Assembly: GCF_947497125.1 (NCBI RefSeq)
Contig: NZ_CANMFI010000002.1
Location: 288,748-352,747 of the forward strand
Length of the DNA: 64,000 nt
Origin: an uncultured Polaribacter sp.
GTDB taxonomy: Bacteria; Bacteroidota; Bacteroidia; Flavobacteriales; Flavobacteriaceae
Reading direction: 5' to 3'
Positions 50,676 through 58,742 of this stretch are shown here, one piece after another (the first letter of the stretch is position 1; every line of letters starts with the position of its first letter). A model generated the notes under the pieces. It was not told where the DNA came from, ran no database searches, and saw nothing but the letters and a program-made list of their open reading frames with translations. Both the position numbers and the translations under genes were made by a program.

Positions 50676-51989
50676 ATGGAATTACAAGACAAATTATTAT
50701 CATCATATATCGCTTTTGAAGACAACGTAGATGTAAATTCTGATGTACACGAAATTAGATCTAAAGCATTTCAAAATTTCGAAAAAGTTGGTTTTCCTTC
50801 TAAAAAATTAGAAGCTTGGAAATACACCTCATTAAACTCGGTTTTAAAGCAAGATTATAGTTTATTTCCTGATGAGGTAGAAGCCATCGAATTGGCAGAT
50901 GTAAAAAAGTACTTTATTCATGAAATAGATACCTATAAAGTAATTTTTATCAATGGTAAATACAGCTCATTCTTATCGCAAACTACACACGACCAGTATG
51001 ATGTTTGCTTAATGTCTTCTGCATTAACAAGCCAGAAATACAAACCTGTTATAGAGAAGTATTTTAACAAAATTGCAAAACAAGACAACTTAACATCTTT
51101 AAATACTGCGTTTGCAACGGAAGGTGCTTATATAAACATTCCGAAAAATACGGAAGTTAAAAAACCAATTCAAATTATTAACTTTACTACAGGTGCACAA
51201 ACTGCAACTATGGTACAGCCTAGAAATTTAGTTGTTGTTGGCGAAAATGCGCATGTACAAATTATAGAGCGTCACCAAAGTTTAACAGACAATGCTGTGT
51301 TAACAAATTCGGTTACCGAGATATTTGCAGATACCGCTGCCACGGTAGACTATTATAAAATTCAAGATGATAAGGTTACGGCTTCTTTAGTAGACAACAC
51401 CTATGCAGAGCAGCAATCTAAAAGTGTTGTTTCTGTGCATACTTTTTCTTTTGGAGGAAATATTACCAGAAATAATTTAAACTTCTTTCAGAAAGGAGAG
51501 TATATAGATTCTATTTTAAAAGGAATTACAATTAGTGAAGGCAAGCAGCACATAGATCATCATACATTGGTGCATCATATTACACCAAACTGCGAATCTC
51601 ACCAAGATTATAAAGGAATTTATAATGATCGTTCTACGGCAGTTTTTAACGGTAAAGTAATTGTAGAAAAAGAGGCACAAAAAACAAATGCTTACCAGCA
51701 AAATAACAATGTTTTGTTAAGCGATCGTGCTACGGTAAACGCAAAGCCACAATTAGAAATTTTTGCTGATGATGTAAAGTGTTCTCATGGTTGTACTATT
51801 GGGCAATTAGATGAAGATGCTTTGTTTTATATGCAACAACGTGGTATCCCTAAAAAAGAAGGAAAAGCTTTGTTAATGTTTGCTTTTGCAAATACTGTTT
51901 TAGAAAGTGTAAAAATACCAGAAGTTAAACAACGTATCACAAAAATAATAGCTGAAAAATTGGGTGTTAAAATAGGTTTCGACTTATAA
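50676..51989 (+). CDS. sufD: Fe-S cluster assembly protein SufD
   Basis: A 437-residue scaffold partner of SufB. Typical segments are SKKLEAWKYTSLNSVLKQDY near the start, IINFTTGAQ, IIERHQSL, NFFQKGEYIDSI, GEGKQHIDHHTLVHHITPNCESHQDYKGIYND and KCSHGCTIGQLDEDALFYMQQRGI at the C-terminus, where a His and Cys line the cluster site shared with SufB. It ends the suf cluster here: sufS and sufE do not follow. A hairpin terminator lies downstream. Confidence 0.95.
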   Translation: MELQDKLLSSYIAFEDNVDVNSDVHEIRSKAFQNFEKVGFPSKKLEAWKYTSLNSVLKQDYSLFPDEVEAIELADVKKYFIHEIDTYKVIFINGKYSSFLSQTTHDQYDVCLMSSALTSQKYKPVIEKYFNKIAKQDNLTSLNTAFATEGAYINIPKNTEVKKPIQIINFTTGAQTATMVQPRNLVVVGENAHVQIIERHQSLTDNAVLTNSVTEIFADTAATVDYYKIQDDKVTASLVDNTYAEQQSKSVVSVHTFSFGGNITRNNLNFFQKGEYIDSILKGITISEGKQHIDHHTLVHHITPNCESHQDYKGIYNDRSTAVFNGKVIVEKEAQKTNAYQQNNNVLLSDRATVNAKPQLEIFADDVKCSHGCTIGQLDEDALFYMQQRGIPKKEGKALLMFAFANTVLESVKIPEVKQRITKIIAEKLGVKIGFDL

Positions 51990-52015
51990 AAAAAACCAAT
52001 TTTTATCTAAAATTT

Positions 52016-52041
52016 AAACCACGCAAATTGCGTGGTTTTTT
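52016..52041. terminator. Rho-independent terminator after sufD
   Basis: AACCACGCAA pairs with TTGCGTGGTT and a T-run follows on the plus strand. It lies about 27 bases past the sufD stop and supports the view that the suf transcript ends here, without sufS or sufE. Confidence 0.8.
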
Positions 52042-52076
52042 ATTTAACTAACTGTTTAAAATTGCTTCTTAAAACA

Positions 52077-52415
52077 CTATTGTTTATTTCCTAACATTAA
52101 AAGTTCGTTTGCCAATATCTCTGTAAAATATCTTTTCTCTCCTTCTTTTGTGTCATAAGACCTGTTGGTTAGTTTGCCTTCTAGCGCAATTTCAAGCCCT
52201 TTTTTTAGATAGTTTTCTACCACAGTAACCAAACCTCCTTTTACAACAATATTGTGCCAATACGCACGCTCTACTTTATTACCTTCTTTGTCTTTGTAAC
52301 TATCATCTGTAGCCATAGAAAATTTTGCCATTTTGTTACCATCTTTAAAAGTAATTACTTCTGGGTCTTGCCCCAATCTACCAATTAATTGTACTTTGTT
52401 TCTTAACGTATTCAT
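52077..52415 (-). CDS. ssb: Single-stranded DNA-binding protein without acidic tail
   Basis: A 112-residue OB-fold protein: MNTLRNKVQLIGRLGQDPEV, KMAKFSMATDDSYKD, RAYWHNIVVKGGLVTVVENYLKKG, IALEGKLTNRSYDTKEG. It stops right after the last beta strand (ILANELLMLGNKQ) and lacks both the glycine-rich linker and the acidic DDDIPF-like tip by which normal SSB recruits other proteins. I choose the ATG at 52415; the longer frame adds an improbable leader. It is divergent from the zinc-ribbon gene. This may be a second, short SSB, and a full-length one would be elsewhere in the genome. Confidence 0.9.
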   Translation of the reverse strand: MNTLRNKVQLIGRLGQDPEVITFKDGNKMAKFSMATDDSYKDKEGNKVERAYWHNIVVKGGLVTVVENYLKKGLEIALEGKLTNRSYDTKEGEKRYFTEILANELLMLGNKQ

Positions 52416-52525
52416 AAGATAAGTTTTTAGTTTGTCAATTCGTTTCGACGGTGCAAAGTTGCAAAACCTATCTAGTGTTATTCGGTTACAAAACAATTAC
52501 TTTCGGTTGTAATTACTTGTAGTCG

Positions 52526-52554
52526 TTTGTAAACGAATAATTTTCATATCTTTA
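52526..52554 (+). promoter_or_regulatory. Promoter of the zinc-ribbon gene
   Basis: TTTG (52526-52529), a 17-bp spacer and TATCTTTA (52547-52554, one mismatch to TAnnTTTG) lie so close to the ATG at 52559 that transcription should begin at or very near the start codon. A leaderless or nearly leaderless message is likely. Confidence 0.45.
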
Positions 52555-52558
52555 CATC

Positions 52559-52912
52559 ATGGAACAAAAACGTTGTTTAGAGTGTAAAGAACCTGTTAAA
52601 GGTAGAGTAGATAAGAAGTTTTGCTCAGATTATTGTAGAAATTCTTACAATAATAATGTGAATAAAGACAGTAAAAACCTTATTAGAAACATCAATAATA
52701 GGCTTCGAAAAAATTACAAAATTTTATCTGAATTAAACGTTTCTGGCAAAACAAAAGTGACAAGAACAAAATTATACGACAAAGGATTCGACTTTCAATT
52801 TTTTACTTCTATTTACAAAACAAAAACAGGCAATACCTATTTTTATATTTACAATGAAGGGTATTTAGCCCTAGAAAATGATACTTTTTTATTAATCAGA
52901 AAAGAAAAATAA
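52559..52912 (+). CDS. Small zinc-ribbon protein of unknown function
   Basis: A 117-residue protein. The N-terminal 30 residues carry four cysteines in the pattern CLECKEP...FCSDYCRNSY, a treble-clef or zinc-ribbon knuckle. The rest is basic (RNINNRLRKNYKIL, KTKVTRTKLYDKG) with an alpha-beta end (FYIYNEGYLALENDTFLLIRK). It may bind nucleic acid. It is divergent from the short ssb gene and 143 bases from its start. The promoter lies just before the ATG. It belongs to a conserved flavobacterial group, but I do not recognise a named function. Confidence 0.75.
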   Translation: MEQKRCLECKEPVKGRVDKKFCSDYCRNSYNNNVNKDSKNLIRNINNRLRKNYKILSELNVSGKTKVTRTKLYDKGFDFQFFTSIYKTKTGNTYFYIYNEGYLALENDTFLLIRKEK

Positions 52913-52915
52913 AAA

Positions 52916-53383
52916 CTATTTCCAGGTATTTCCTTGTACTTTAATCGTTGCTTTTAAAACATCTTTCTGACTTAACTGTCCTATTAATTTACCGTTTTCT
53001 ACTACCGGAAATCTTCTTCGGTGAGAGCTTATAAATTTAAACGCAGCATCAAAAATATTCATGTTTTTATCAATAGTATCTACATCGGTAACCATGTACT
53101 TACCTACCGTATTATTTACATCAGAAGGCATGTTGTAATACTTACTTTCAGAAATGTGTTTGATACAGTCTGTTTCAGAAATAATACCGATTAACTCATT
53201 GTTGTCATTTACAACAGGGCCACCAGAAATTTTATACGTTATCAATTGATTAATTACATGATCTAAAGTGTCATTTTCTTTAAATGTGATTAGTTTTTGA
53301 GTCATATAATCTGCCACTAATATTTGAGAATCTTCTTTAACTTGACTCGAATCTCTTTTGCCTTGAAAACTTTTTATACCCAT
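52916..53383 (-). CDS. Tandem CBS-domain protein
   Basis: A 155-residue cytoplasmic protein. Two CBS domains are visible: VADYMTQKLITFKENDTLDHVINQLITYKISGGPVV and VGKYMVTDVDTIDKNMNIFDAAFKFISSHRRRFPVVENGKLIGQLSQKDVL, with V-D-I-like nucleotide-binding turns. Such pairs bind adenosine nucleotides and act as energy sensors. No catalytic domain is attached, so it would act in trans. It ends 3 bases from the convergent zinc-ribbon gene. Partner unknown. Confidence 0.88.
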   Translation of the reverse strand: MGIKSFQGKRDSSQVKEDSQILVADYMTQKLITFKENDTLDHVINQLITYKISGGPVVNDNNELIGIISETDCIKHISESKYYNMPSDVNNTVGKYMVTDVDTIDKNMNIFDAAFKFISSHRRRFPVVENGKLIGQLSQKDVLKATIKVQGNTWK

Positions 53384-53486
53384 AATTAGCTGTTTTAGTT
53401 AGAGTTAAAGTTACACTTTTTTATGGTAGAGTCAAAATCAAGGTGTTATTTTTTATTTCATACATTTATACAATAAAATTTTATGT

Positions 53487-55784
53487 ATGAAAACCTTTTC
53501 TTCTTTTACTTCTGTAATAATTATTATTAGTGTTATTTTTTGGAGTTTTTCTGATTTAAAACCTAGTTTTAATTCCAAAAAAACAACATCAGAGACAGAA
53601 TTTTCGATAGAAAACGCATTACATCACTTAAAAAATATTAGTAAAGAAGTACATTATAGTGGTTCTAAAAATCATAAAACTGTACAAAATTATATTGTTA
53701 GCGAGCTAGAAAAAATGGGTTTAGAAACCCATATTCAAACCCAAACCGCAATCAATAAAAAATGGGTTGCTGGTACTACAGCAGAAAATATTTTAGCAAG
53801 AATAAAAGGAAGTGAAAACGGAAAAGCACTTTTATTATTAACCCACTATGACTCTAACCCACACAGCTCTTTAGGCGCAAGTGATGCTGGCTCTGGCGTA
53901 GTTACTATTTTAGAAGGTATAAGAGCTTTTTTACACAAAAATCAACAACCTAAAAACGATCTTATCATTTTAATTTCTGATGCCGAAGAATTAGGGTTAT
54001 TGGGTGCACAAGCATTTGTAAACGAACATGATTGGGCAAAAGAAATAGGGTTAGTTTTAAACTTTGAAGCAAGAGGAAGTGGTGGCCCAAGTTATATGTT
54101 AATGGAAACAAATAGTAAAAACAGCAAGTTACTGTCTGAGTTTATGGCTGCAAAACCAAACTATCCTGCTGCAAATTCTTTAATGTATAGCATTTATAAA
54201 AAATTACCCAACGATACCGATTTAACTGTTTTTAGAGAAGATGCTAATATTAACGGATTTAATTTTGCCTTTATTGGCGATCATTTTGATTATCATACAG
54301 CACAAGATTCTTACCAGCGTTTAGACAGAGAAACACTAGTGCACCAGGCCGATTATTTTACAACAACGGTAAACTATTTTGCTAACTCAGATTTATCTAA
54401 TTTAAATTCTGAAGAAGATTTTGTCTATGTAAATTTCCCGTTTATTAAACTGTTAACCTATCCTTTTTCTTGGGTTTTAATAATGTTTATTTTTGCTGTA
54501 GCACTTTTTATATTGCTCCTTTTCTTTGGGTTTTTAAAAGACAAGCTTTCTTTAAAAGGGATTTTAAAAGGCTTATTTGTCTTTCTTTTAGCCATGCTTA
54601 CGTGTGGTGTTGGTTCTTTTGTTTTATGGAAACTTATCTTACTTGTTCATCCGGCTTATAAAGACATCTTACACGGTTTTACCTATAATGGATACCAATA
54701 CATTATTGCTTTTGTTTTCTTAAATCTATGGAGTGTTTTTAAGGTTTATAAACTTTTATATAAGCATGAAAAAACGACAGATCTACTAGTTGGACCCATC
54801 TTTATATGGTTGGTATTAAATTATTTGATTATGAACTATTTAAAAGGAGCTGGCTTTTTTATTATTCCTGTTTTTGCCGCTTTAACAATAATGGCAATTG
54901 CTGTTTTTATGAATTTAAAAGAACGCGCTAAAAGAATATTATTTACCATTATCTCTATACCTACACTTTACATTTTTGCGCCCTTAATTAAAATGTTTCC
55001 GGTTGGTTTAGGATTGGGTATTCTTTTTGTGAGTGGCATTTTAATAGCGTTAATTTTTGGCTTAATGGCACTTACTTTTCATCAAAAGAAAACTTTTTGG
55101 ATGCAAAAAACAGTTGGCCTGTTTGCGATTATTTTCTTTGGATTAGCAACCTACAACAGTGGTTTTTCTGAAGATAATAGAAAACCAAATAGTATTGTTT
55201 ATGTTGAAAATTCTGATACAAAAACTGCTTTTTTTGGCACCTATAATACCACGCTAGATAGTTATACTAAACAATTTTTTAAGGAAAATGAGCCTCAAGA
55301 AAGTCTTTTAAATGCCAAAACAAAAAGTAAATACAACACTCGTTTTACCTATGCTAAAAAAACGAATTTTAGAAATATTAATTCCGTAGAAGTAGCCATT
55401 GTTTTAGACACTGTTATGGGCAATAGACGTTTTTTAGAAATCAATATATCTTCTGATAGAAAAATAAATAAGTTAGAATTTTCTACTAAAAAAGCAATAG
55501 AATTAGAGCAATTTAAAGTAAATGATGTGTTGGTAAATGAGGGTAAAAAATACGCTGTAAACAATGGCTCTTTTTTAGTATATCATTTAGCAAACCAAGA
55601 TACAGAAGTAACGCTGTCTTTTAGTGTTTTAAAAGACTATGAATTTAACGTTGTTTTAAATGAAATTTCTTATGATCTATTAGACCACAAGCTGTTTAAT
55701 ATTGCTCCAAGAACAACAGAAATGATGCCGATGCCTTTTGTAACTAATGATGCTATTATGATTACAAAAAAACTAGCCTTGTAA
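53487..55784 (+). CDS. M28-family zinc peptidase with multiple membrane segments
   Basis: A 765-residue protein. It starts with a signal or anchor (VIIIISVIFWSFSDL). The M28 peptidase domain (about 35-305) holds the zinc ligands: His and Asp in LLTHYDSNPHS and GASDAGSGV, Glu-Glu in SDAEELGLLGA, an acidic ligand in NFEARGSGG, and His in GDHFDYHTAQDS. It is followed by about eight hydrophobic segments (315-570) and a beta-rich periplasmic tail (about 575-765). The layout resembles ERMP1-like and aminopeptidase-like membrane proteins. The catalytic domain should lie outside the cytoplasm. Role: peptide trimming; the membrane part may help substrate access. Confidence 0.85.
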   Translation: MKTFSSFTSVIIIISVIFWSFSDLKPSFNSKKTTSETEFSIENALHHLKNISKEVHYSGSKNHKTVQNYIVSELEKMGLETHIQTQTAINKKWVAGTTAENILARIKGSENGKALLLLTHYDSNPHSSLGASDAGSGVVTILEGIRAFLHKNQQPKNDLIILISDAEELGLLGAQAFVNEHDWAKEIGLVLNFEARGSGGPSYMLMETNSKNSKLLSEFMAAKPNYPAANSLMYSIYKKLPNDTDLTVFREDANINGFNFAFIGDHFDYHTAQDSYQRLDRETLVHQADYFTTTVNYFANSDLSNLNSEEDFVYVNFPFIKLLTYPFSWVLIMFIFAVALFILLLFFGFLKDKLSLKGILKGLFVFLLAMLTCGVGSFVLWKLILLVHPAYKDILHGFTYNGYQYIIAFVFLNLWSVFKVYKLLYKHEKTTDLLVGPIFIWLVLNYLIMNYLKGAGFFIIPVFAALTIMAIAVFMNLKERAKRILFTIISIPTLYIFAPLIKMFPVGLGLGILFVSGILIALIFGLMALTFHQKKTFWMQKTVGLFAIIFFGLATYNSGFSEDNRKPNSIVYVENSDTKTAFFGTYNTTLDSYTKQFFKENEPQESLLNAKTKSKYNTRFTYAKKTNFRNINSVEVAIVLDTVMGNRRFLEINISSDRKINKLEFSTKKAIELEQFKVNDVLVNEGKKYAVNNGSFLVYHLANQDTEVTLSFSVLKDYEFNVVLNEISYDLLDHKLFNIAPRTTEMMPMPFVTNDAIMITKKLAL

Positions 55785-55844
55785 AATAAATAGCAATTAC
55801 ATTATTTGATCTTTGGCAAGGTTTGTAAGTTGGCAAATAGGTAT

Positions 55845-55918
55845 AGCCCTGATTGAACGGTTTGTTTAAGCTCTTGCGCTTTTTTGCGCAAAGCGAGTAG
55901 TGAAAGCAGGAAATAGCT
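55845..55918 (+). repeat. Dispersed structured element, copy D
   Basis: AGC (55845-55847) pairs with GCT (55916-55918), and CCTG (55848-55851) pairs with CAGG (55907-55910), again at the place of the inner stem of copies A-C. A GATTG box, a hairpin TTGCGC/GCGCAA (55874-55891), GCGAGT and TGAAAG follow in the same order as in copy C. The central stem differs completely from copy C (TCCCGAA/TTCGGGA) but is still paired. It lies between the M28 peptidase and pyruvate kinase genes, which converge. Confidence 0.6.
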
Positions 55919-55926
55919 TCAAAAAA

Positions 55927-55954
55927 AAAGCATCCTGATTACTCAGAATGCTTT
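55927..55954. terminator. Bidirectional terminator between the M28 peptidase and pyk
   Basis: AAAGCAT-c-CTGA, loop TTAC, TCAG-a-ATGCTTT (one mismatch pair) is flanked by an A-run on the left and a T/A-rich run on the right. It can end both convergent transcripts. Confidence 0.75.
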
Positions 55955-55976
55955 ATATAAAGGTTTTTAAAACCGA

Positions 55977-57404
55977 TTATTCTATTTCAGAAACTCGCAA
56001 GGTATTTACCATTCCCTTTGCCTCTACTGGCATTGATGTTAGGTTAATCATTAAATCTCCTTGCTGTACATATCCTTTTTCTTTGGTAATTTTATTGATA
56101 TCTACCACGGTATCATCGGTACTTAATTGTTTGTCGTAATAAAATGCTTTAACACCCCAAAGTAGGTTTAGTTTGCCTAAAATTCTTCTTTCTGATGAGA
56201 ATGCTAGTATTTTAGATTGTGGTCTCCAAGCAGAAATTTGAAATGCTGTATAACCACTATTGGTTAGGGTTGCAATTGCTGTAGCATCGATGTCGTTTGC
56301 CATTAATGCTGCATGGTGGCATATAGATTTTGTAATAAATCTGTTGGTTCTAATATGTGGTGCTTGGTGTGGCACTTTAATCATTTTAGAGTTTTCTACC
56401 GCCTTGATAATTTCAGACATTTTTTGAATAACTCTAACAGGGTGTTTCCCTACAGAGGTTTCACCAGATAACATTACTGCATCTGCGCCATCCATAATAG
56501 AGTTTGCAACGTCATTTACCTCTGCCCTAGTTGGTACAGAGTTGTCAATCATTGTTTCCATCATTTGAGTGGCAATAATTACAGGTATTCTTGCTAATTT
56601 TGCACGTCTAACCAGTTTTTTCTGAATTAAAGGTACATCTTGCATTGGTATTTCTACTCCTAAATCTCCACGAGCTACCATTAAACCATCACAATATGGT
56701 ATTAAGGCATCGATATTTTCTACTGCTTCTGGCTTTTCTATTTTAGCAATTACAGGAACTCTGTACTCTGAATGTTGCGCTATTAAATCTCTTAACATTC
56801 TTAAGTCTTCTGGTGTTCTTACAAAAGAAAGCGCCATCCAATCGATGTTTAAGCTTAATGCAAAAACGGCATCTTCTTTGTCTTTTTCTGTTAAAGCAGG
56901 TAAAGAAATTGCGGTGTTGGGTAGGTTAACTCCTTTTTTAGATTTTAACGGGCCACCAACAATTGTTTTTACAACAACTTCTTTGTCTTTGTCTGTAGAT
57001 ACTACTTCGAATAGTAATTTACCATCGTCTACCATAATGTTTTCGCCAACTTTTACGTCTTTAGGAAAACGCTGATACGTCATAAAAGCTTTTTTATGGT
57101 TTCCTACACATTTTTCTGTAGTAAAGGTAAATAGGTCTCCGTCGTTTAAGACAACACCTTCTTCCATAACGCCTACACGTAATTTTGGGCCTTGTAAATC
57201 TGCTAAAATAGCAACGTTATATCCGTTTTCTTCATTAATATCTCTAATGGTTTTTACGGTTTTTTTAACGTTGTCATAATCTGCATGAGAAAAGTTGATT
57301 CTAAAAACATTAACGCCTTCTCTGGCTAATTCTGTTAAAGTTTCTTTACTATTTGTTGCAGGCCCTAGGGTGGCAACTATTTTAGTTTTGTTAAAATCGT
57401 TCAT
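55977..57404 (-). CDS. pyk: Pyruvate kinase
   Basis: A 475-residue glycolytic enzyme: phosphoenolpyruvate plus ADP gives pyruvate plus ATP. Motifs are KIVATLGPATNS and RINFSHADYDN near the start, LADLQGPKLRVG, IAKIEKPEAVENID (catalytic Lys), MVARGDLGVEIPMQDVPLIQK (metal-binding Glu and Asp) and DGADAVMLSGETSVGKHPV. The C-domain (about 355-475) is present. It lies 2 bases after the IPExxxVDY-protein gene, so both are one unit. A LacI-type palindrome precedes that unit (57953-57964). Cytoplasmic. Confidence 0.97.
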   Translation of the reverse strand: MNDFNKTKIVATLGPATNSKETLTELAREGVNVFRINFSHADYDNVKKTVKTIRDINEENGYNVAILADLQGPKLRVGVMEEGVVLNDGDLFTFTTEKCVGNHKKAFMTYQRFPKDVKVGENIMVDDGKLLFEVVSTDKDKEVVVKTIVGGPLKSKKGVNLPNTAISLPALTEKDKEDAVFALSLNIDWMALSFVRTPEDLRMLRDLIAQHSEYRVPVIAKIEKPEAVENIDALIPYCDGLMVARGDLGVEIPMQDVPLIQKKLVRRAKLARIPVIIATQMMETMIDNSVPTRAEVNDVANSIMDGADAVMLSGETSVGKHPVRVIQKMSEIIKAVENSKMIKVPHQAPHIRTNRFITKSICHHAALMANDIDATAIATLTNSGYTAFQISAWRPQSKILAFSSERRILGKLNLLWGVKAFYYDKQLSTDDTVVDINKITKEKGYVQQGDLMINLTSMPVEAKGMVNTLRVSEIE

Positions 57405-57406
57405 GT

Positions 57407-57877
57407 TTAAAATATTAAAAAGTCTTTAGACTTTAGTGAATTTTTATCGATTGAATACGCGGTAATAACCTGCTCAATACTTTTTGTTTTTTGTACAATG
57501 TTTGCTACAAATGTCGCATTTATATCGCCTGTTATTTTTATAAAAAAATCTACTTTTTTATACTCTGGAATCAAATATGTTTTTGTTTCAGAGGTTAATA
57601 ACAACTCATTAGTAACTTGCTGATTTTCTTTTCGACAACTATTAGCAATCAAAAACCAATCAAAATCATAATCTATATTTTCATAATTATAAATAGAAAA
57701 AGAAATTTTCTTTTCTTGTTTTATAAATTCTAAATCTTCTTTTGCTTTATAAAACCTGGTTTTAATGGTTTTATTTAATAAGTAGGCAAGTCTGTAATCT
57801 TCTAAAGTAGAATGGATTCCTATTAAAGAGTATTCTTCTTCATAAAAATCATCCATTTCTAAAGCGTGTACCTGCAT
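57407..57877 (-). CDS. IPExxxVDY family protein
   Basis: A 156-residue flavobacterial protein. The family-naming motif is seen as IPEYKKVDFFIKITGD (about 112-127). Other features are the start MDDFYEEEYSLIGIHSTLEDYRLAYLLNK and YDFDWFLIANSC. There is no signal or membrane segment. It is usually found next to pyruvate kinase and ribonuclease III in Flavobacteriia, as here. Function is unknown; the linkage suggests a role in control or stability of pyruvate kinase, which is inference only. Confidence 0.88.
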   Translation of the reverse strand: MQVHALEMDDFYEEEYSLIGIHSTLEDYRLAYLLNKTIKTRFYKAKEDLEFIKQEKKISFSIYNYENIDYDFDWFLIANSCRKENQQVTNELLLTSETKTYLIPEYKKVDFFIKITGDINATFVANIVQKTKSIEQVITAYSIDKNSLKSKDFLIF

Positions 57878-57952
57878 AAATTATAACTAATAAAAGTTTT
57901 TATGAGAATGCTAATTTACAAATTAGTTTATGAGTATTAATGTTAATTTAAC

Positions 57953-57964
57953 GAAAACGTTATC
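57953..57964 (-). promoter_or_regulatory. GAAAACGTTATC operator candidate before the IPExxxVDY-pyk unit
   Basis: The site differs at one base from the perfect palindrome GAAAACGTTTTC in the sdh promoter (17795-17806). It lies 76-87 bases before the start of the IPExxxVDY-protein gene. A weak -7-like TAATTTG is 28 bases further downstream. Confidence 0.4.
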
Positions 57965-57995
57965 GTGTATCAGTTTTAAATTAAAACCCTCTTTT

Positions 57996-58739
57996 TTAGA
58001 GTTGTCCTAAAGTAATCTCTTTCTGAAAAGCATAATATACTCTTTTAGACGCTTGCTCTTCTGCTTTTTTCTTAGAAGTGGCTCTGCCTTTTGCAACTTG
58101 CTGACCGTCAATACTAATTTTAACACTAAAATGTTTAATATTTTCGTTGCCAGAATCTTCGTAAGAATCAAAAGTATATTTTTTCTTTTGTTTCTGACAC
58201 CACTCTATAATTAAGCCTTTGTAACTTGTAATTTTACCTTCTAGCTTTTCGATGTCTACATAGGGATTGATAACCTTCTTGTAAATAAATTTCTGACAAG
58301 CTGCATAGCCTCTATCTAAAAAAATAGCGCCTATAAGTGCTTCAAAAATATTACCGTGAATGTTAGCGCCCACATTGGCTTGATCTACATTGCTTTTTAC
58401 AAAACGAATTAAATTTAAATCTCTACCCAATTCGTTTAAATGCTCTCTACTTACAATTTTAGAGCGCATTTGGGTAAGATACCCTTCGCTACCCGTAGGA
58501 ACTTTTCGATACAAATAAGCGGCAATAACGGCTCCTAAAACAGAATCGCCTAAAAATTCTAAGCGTTCGTAATTAATAGGAATTCCTTTGTTGTCTTGCA
58601 TTTGCACAGATCTGTGCGTAAATGCTTTTTTGTATTGATTTATTTTTTTCGGAGAAAATTTAAGAAGTTTTTTTAATTCGTAATACAATTGCGCATCCTC
58701 TTGGTTAAGAGGTTTTATAATTTTACGAATAAAACTCAT
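57996..58739 (-). CDS. rnc: Ribonuclease III
   Basis: A 247-residue double-strand RNA endonuclease. The signature NYERLEFLGDSVLGAVIAAYLY (about 58-79) and EALIGAIFLDRGY (about 133-145) hold the catalytic acidic residues. A C-terminal dsRNA-binding domain follows (about 165-240), with KGRATSKKKAEEQASKRVY. An N-terminal extension of about 30 residues is common in Bacteroidetes. It processes rRNA and structured transcripts; the long hairpins in this window would be possible substrates if transcribed. It lies 3 bases after fabF, so acpP-fabF-rnc is one operon. Confidence 0.96.
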   Translation of the reverse strand: MSFIRKIIKPLNQEDAQLYYELKKLLKFSPKKINQYKKAFTHRSVQMQDNKGIPINYERLEFLGDSVLGAVIAAYLYRKVPTGSEGYLTQMRSKIVSREHLNELGRDLNLIRFVKSNVDQANVGANIHGNIFEALIGAIFLDRGYAACQKFIYKKVINPYVDIEKLEGKITSYKGLIIEWCQKQKKKYTFDSYEDSGNENIKHFSVKISIDGQQVAKGRATSKKKAEEQASKRVYYAFQKEITLGQL

Positions 58740-58742
58740 CTA

